64,000 nucleotides of DNA from NCBI GenBank assembly GCA_014871385.1, contig CM026426.1, forward strand, positions 54,053,477 through 54,117,476. The letters run 5' to 3'. Position numbers and translations under genes: made by a program. Shown one piece after another: positions 63,902 to 64,000 of this stretch. The DNA comes from Ceratodon purpureus. Lineage: Eukaryota > Streptophyta > Bryopsida > Pseudoditrichales > Ditrichaceae. Within the stretch, counting starts at the first letter, position 1. Every line of letters starts with the position of its first letter. Under the pieces are notes generated by a model. It searched no databases. It was not told the origin of the DNA and was given only the letters and a program-made list of their open reading frames with translations.

Positions 63902-64000
63902 AGACGATCAAGTGTATGTACAGGCTTCAATCCAGGCCTTCATGTGCAATGAACTGCATATACTGCGAGCAGAAGAGAGTTAAGCTTATCGTAGGGACAA

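Larger units (their letters stand above)
61352..64000 (+). pseudogene. F1 family copy 3 (runs off right edge)
   Basis: Overall entry. In order: LLAKTYELNCHAHYKLDVGG and HIIRVNWGTPKTL (61.35-61.53 kb); an upstream block with two TTGCCACAACGGTT sites; WIGGDIYLVDPLLEKPPPLK and FICHGEHGLQGYTYRL (62.33-62.46 kb); coiled coil (LKKTCTDLRAELQAVRNSHA, VEQLECRVRSLQEDVERC); helical middle (62.78-63.27 kb); FTDLEVV and SMVIFYRITEEG; then the core start to the window end. It has fewer stops than copy 2 and a long open middle. The C-terminal half lies outside the window. Confidence 0.75.

Noticed and set aside
1-64000. tRNA, rRNA, snRNA genes and organellar insertions
   Set aside because: No B-box-like GGTTCGAATCC words with a matching acceptor stem and no conserved RNA gene sequence were found by eye; a covariance-model scan would be needed to exclude weak cases.

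Overview
The window looks like nuclear DNA of a repeat-rich green-lineage organism, most likely a streptophyte (land plant or charophyte alga). The grounds are GT-AG introns, TATA boxes with CT-rich leaders, plant-style Ty3/gypsy elements whose primer sites begin TTGGCGACC, a plant-like protein kinase relic, and long AT-rich spacers. No tRNA, rRNA, CRISPR or organellar gene was seen. Almost nothing is an intact ordinary gene; the window is mainly layers of mobile or amplified sequence in different stages of decay. The species cannot be named from the sequence.

Left part (0-31 kb). An unrecognised multi-exon gene family, called F1 here, occurs three times: at 4.96-1.11 kb on the minus strand, 11.43-15.23 kb plus, and 61.35 kb plus running off the right edge. 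All share the same order: a short upstream motif, an ICHGE/GY motif, a coiled coil, a helical middle, a DDE-transposase-like core with a C-x2-C pair, a conserved phase-0 intron (checked in two copies) and a GMEK-HH block; two copies end in an acidic tail. A second unrecognised family, F2, occurs twice (1-0.78 kb plus, 27.32-26.0 kb minus), each time converging on another gene. A GC-richer unknown gene lies at 24.31-25.59 kb. A worn chromovirus-like gypsy relic lies at 8.2-11.05 kb, a partial gypsy element at 17.14-20.05 kb (minus), and a decayed protein kinase gene at 31.1-28.9 kb (minus).

Middle part (33.6-53 kb). This is a nest of three gypsy elements. G3 (33.6-40.6 kb, plus) abuts G4 (40.6-45.6 kb, minus, another lineage with gag, protease and a coiled-coil ORF but no recognised polymerase), and G4's gag is interrupted by G5 (45.6-53.0 kb, plus, same family as G2 and G3). 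G3 and G5 share an extra ORF of about 230 residues downstream of integrase, followed in G5 by a coiled-coil ORF; a stray relative of the latter lies at 27.43-27.79 kb.

Right part (53-61 kb). A block of strongly structured DNA holds a GA-rich minisatellite, hairpin repeats, G-rich heptamers and an array of 11 palindromes. A divergent pair of TATA-driven short genes (54.77 kb minus, 55.77 kb plus) flanks the palindrome array. Beyond lie a coiled-coil relic (57.4-56.9 kb minus), an unknown decayed gene (59.1-59.9 kb) and a Ty1/copia scrap (61.2-60.7 kb minus).

Two short words are heavily over-used in an element-specific way: the palindrome GCTGNCAGC in and around F1, F2 and the 24 kb gene, and CTGGTC (GACCAG on the coding strand) through G4. 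Both fall in several reading frames, so they are DNA-level signals, and together with F1 they are the strongest candidates for undescribed biology here.
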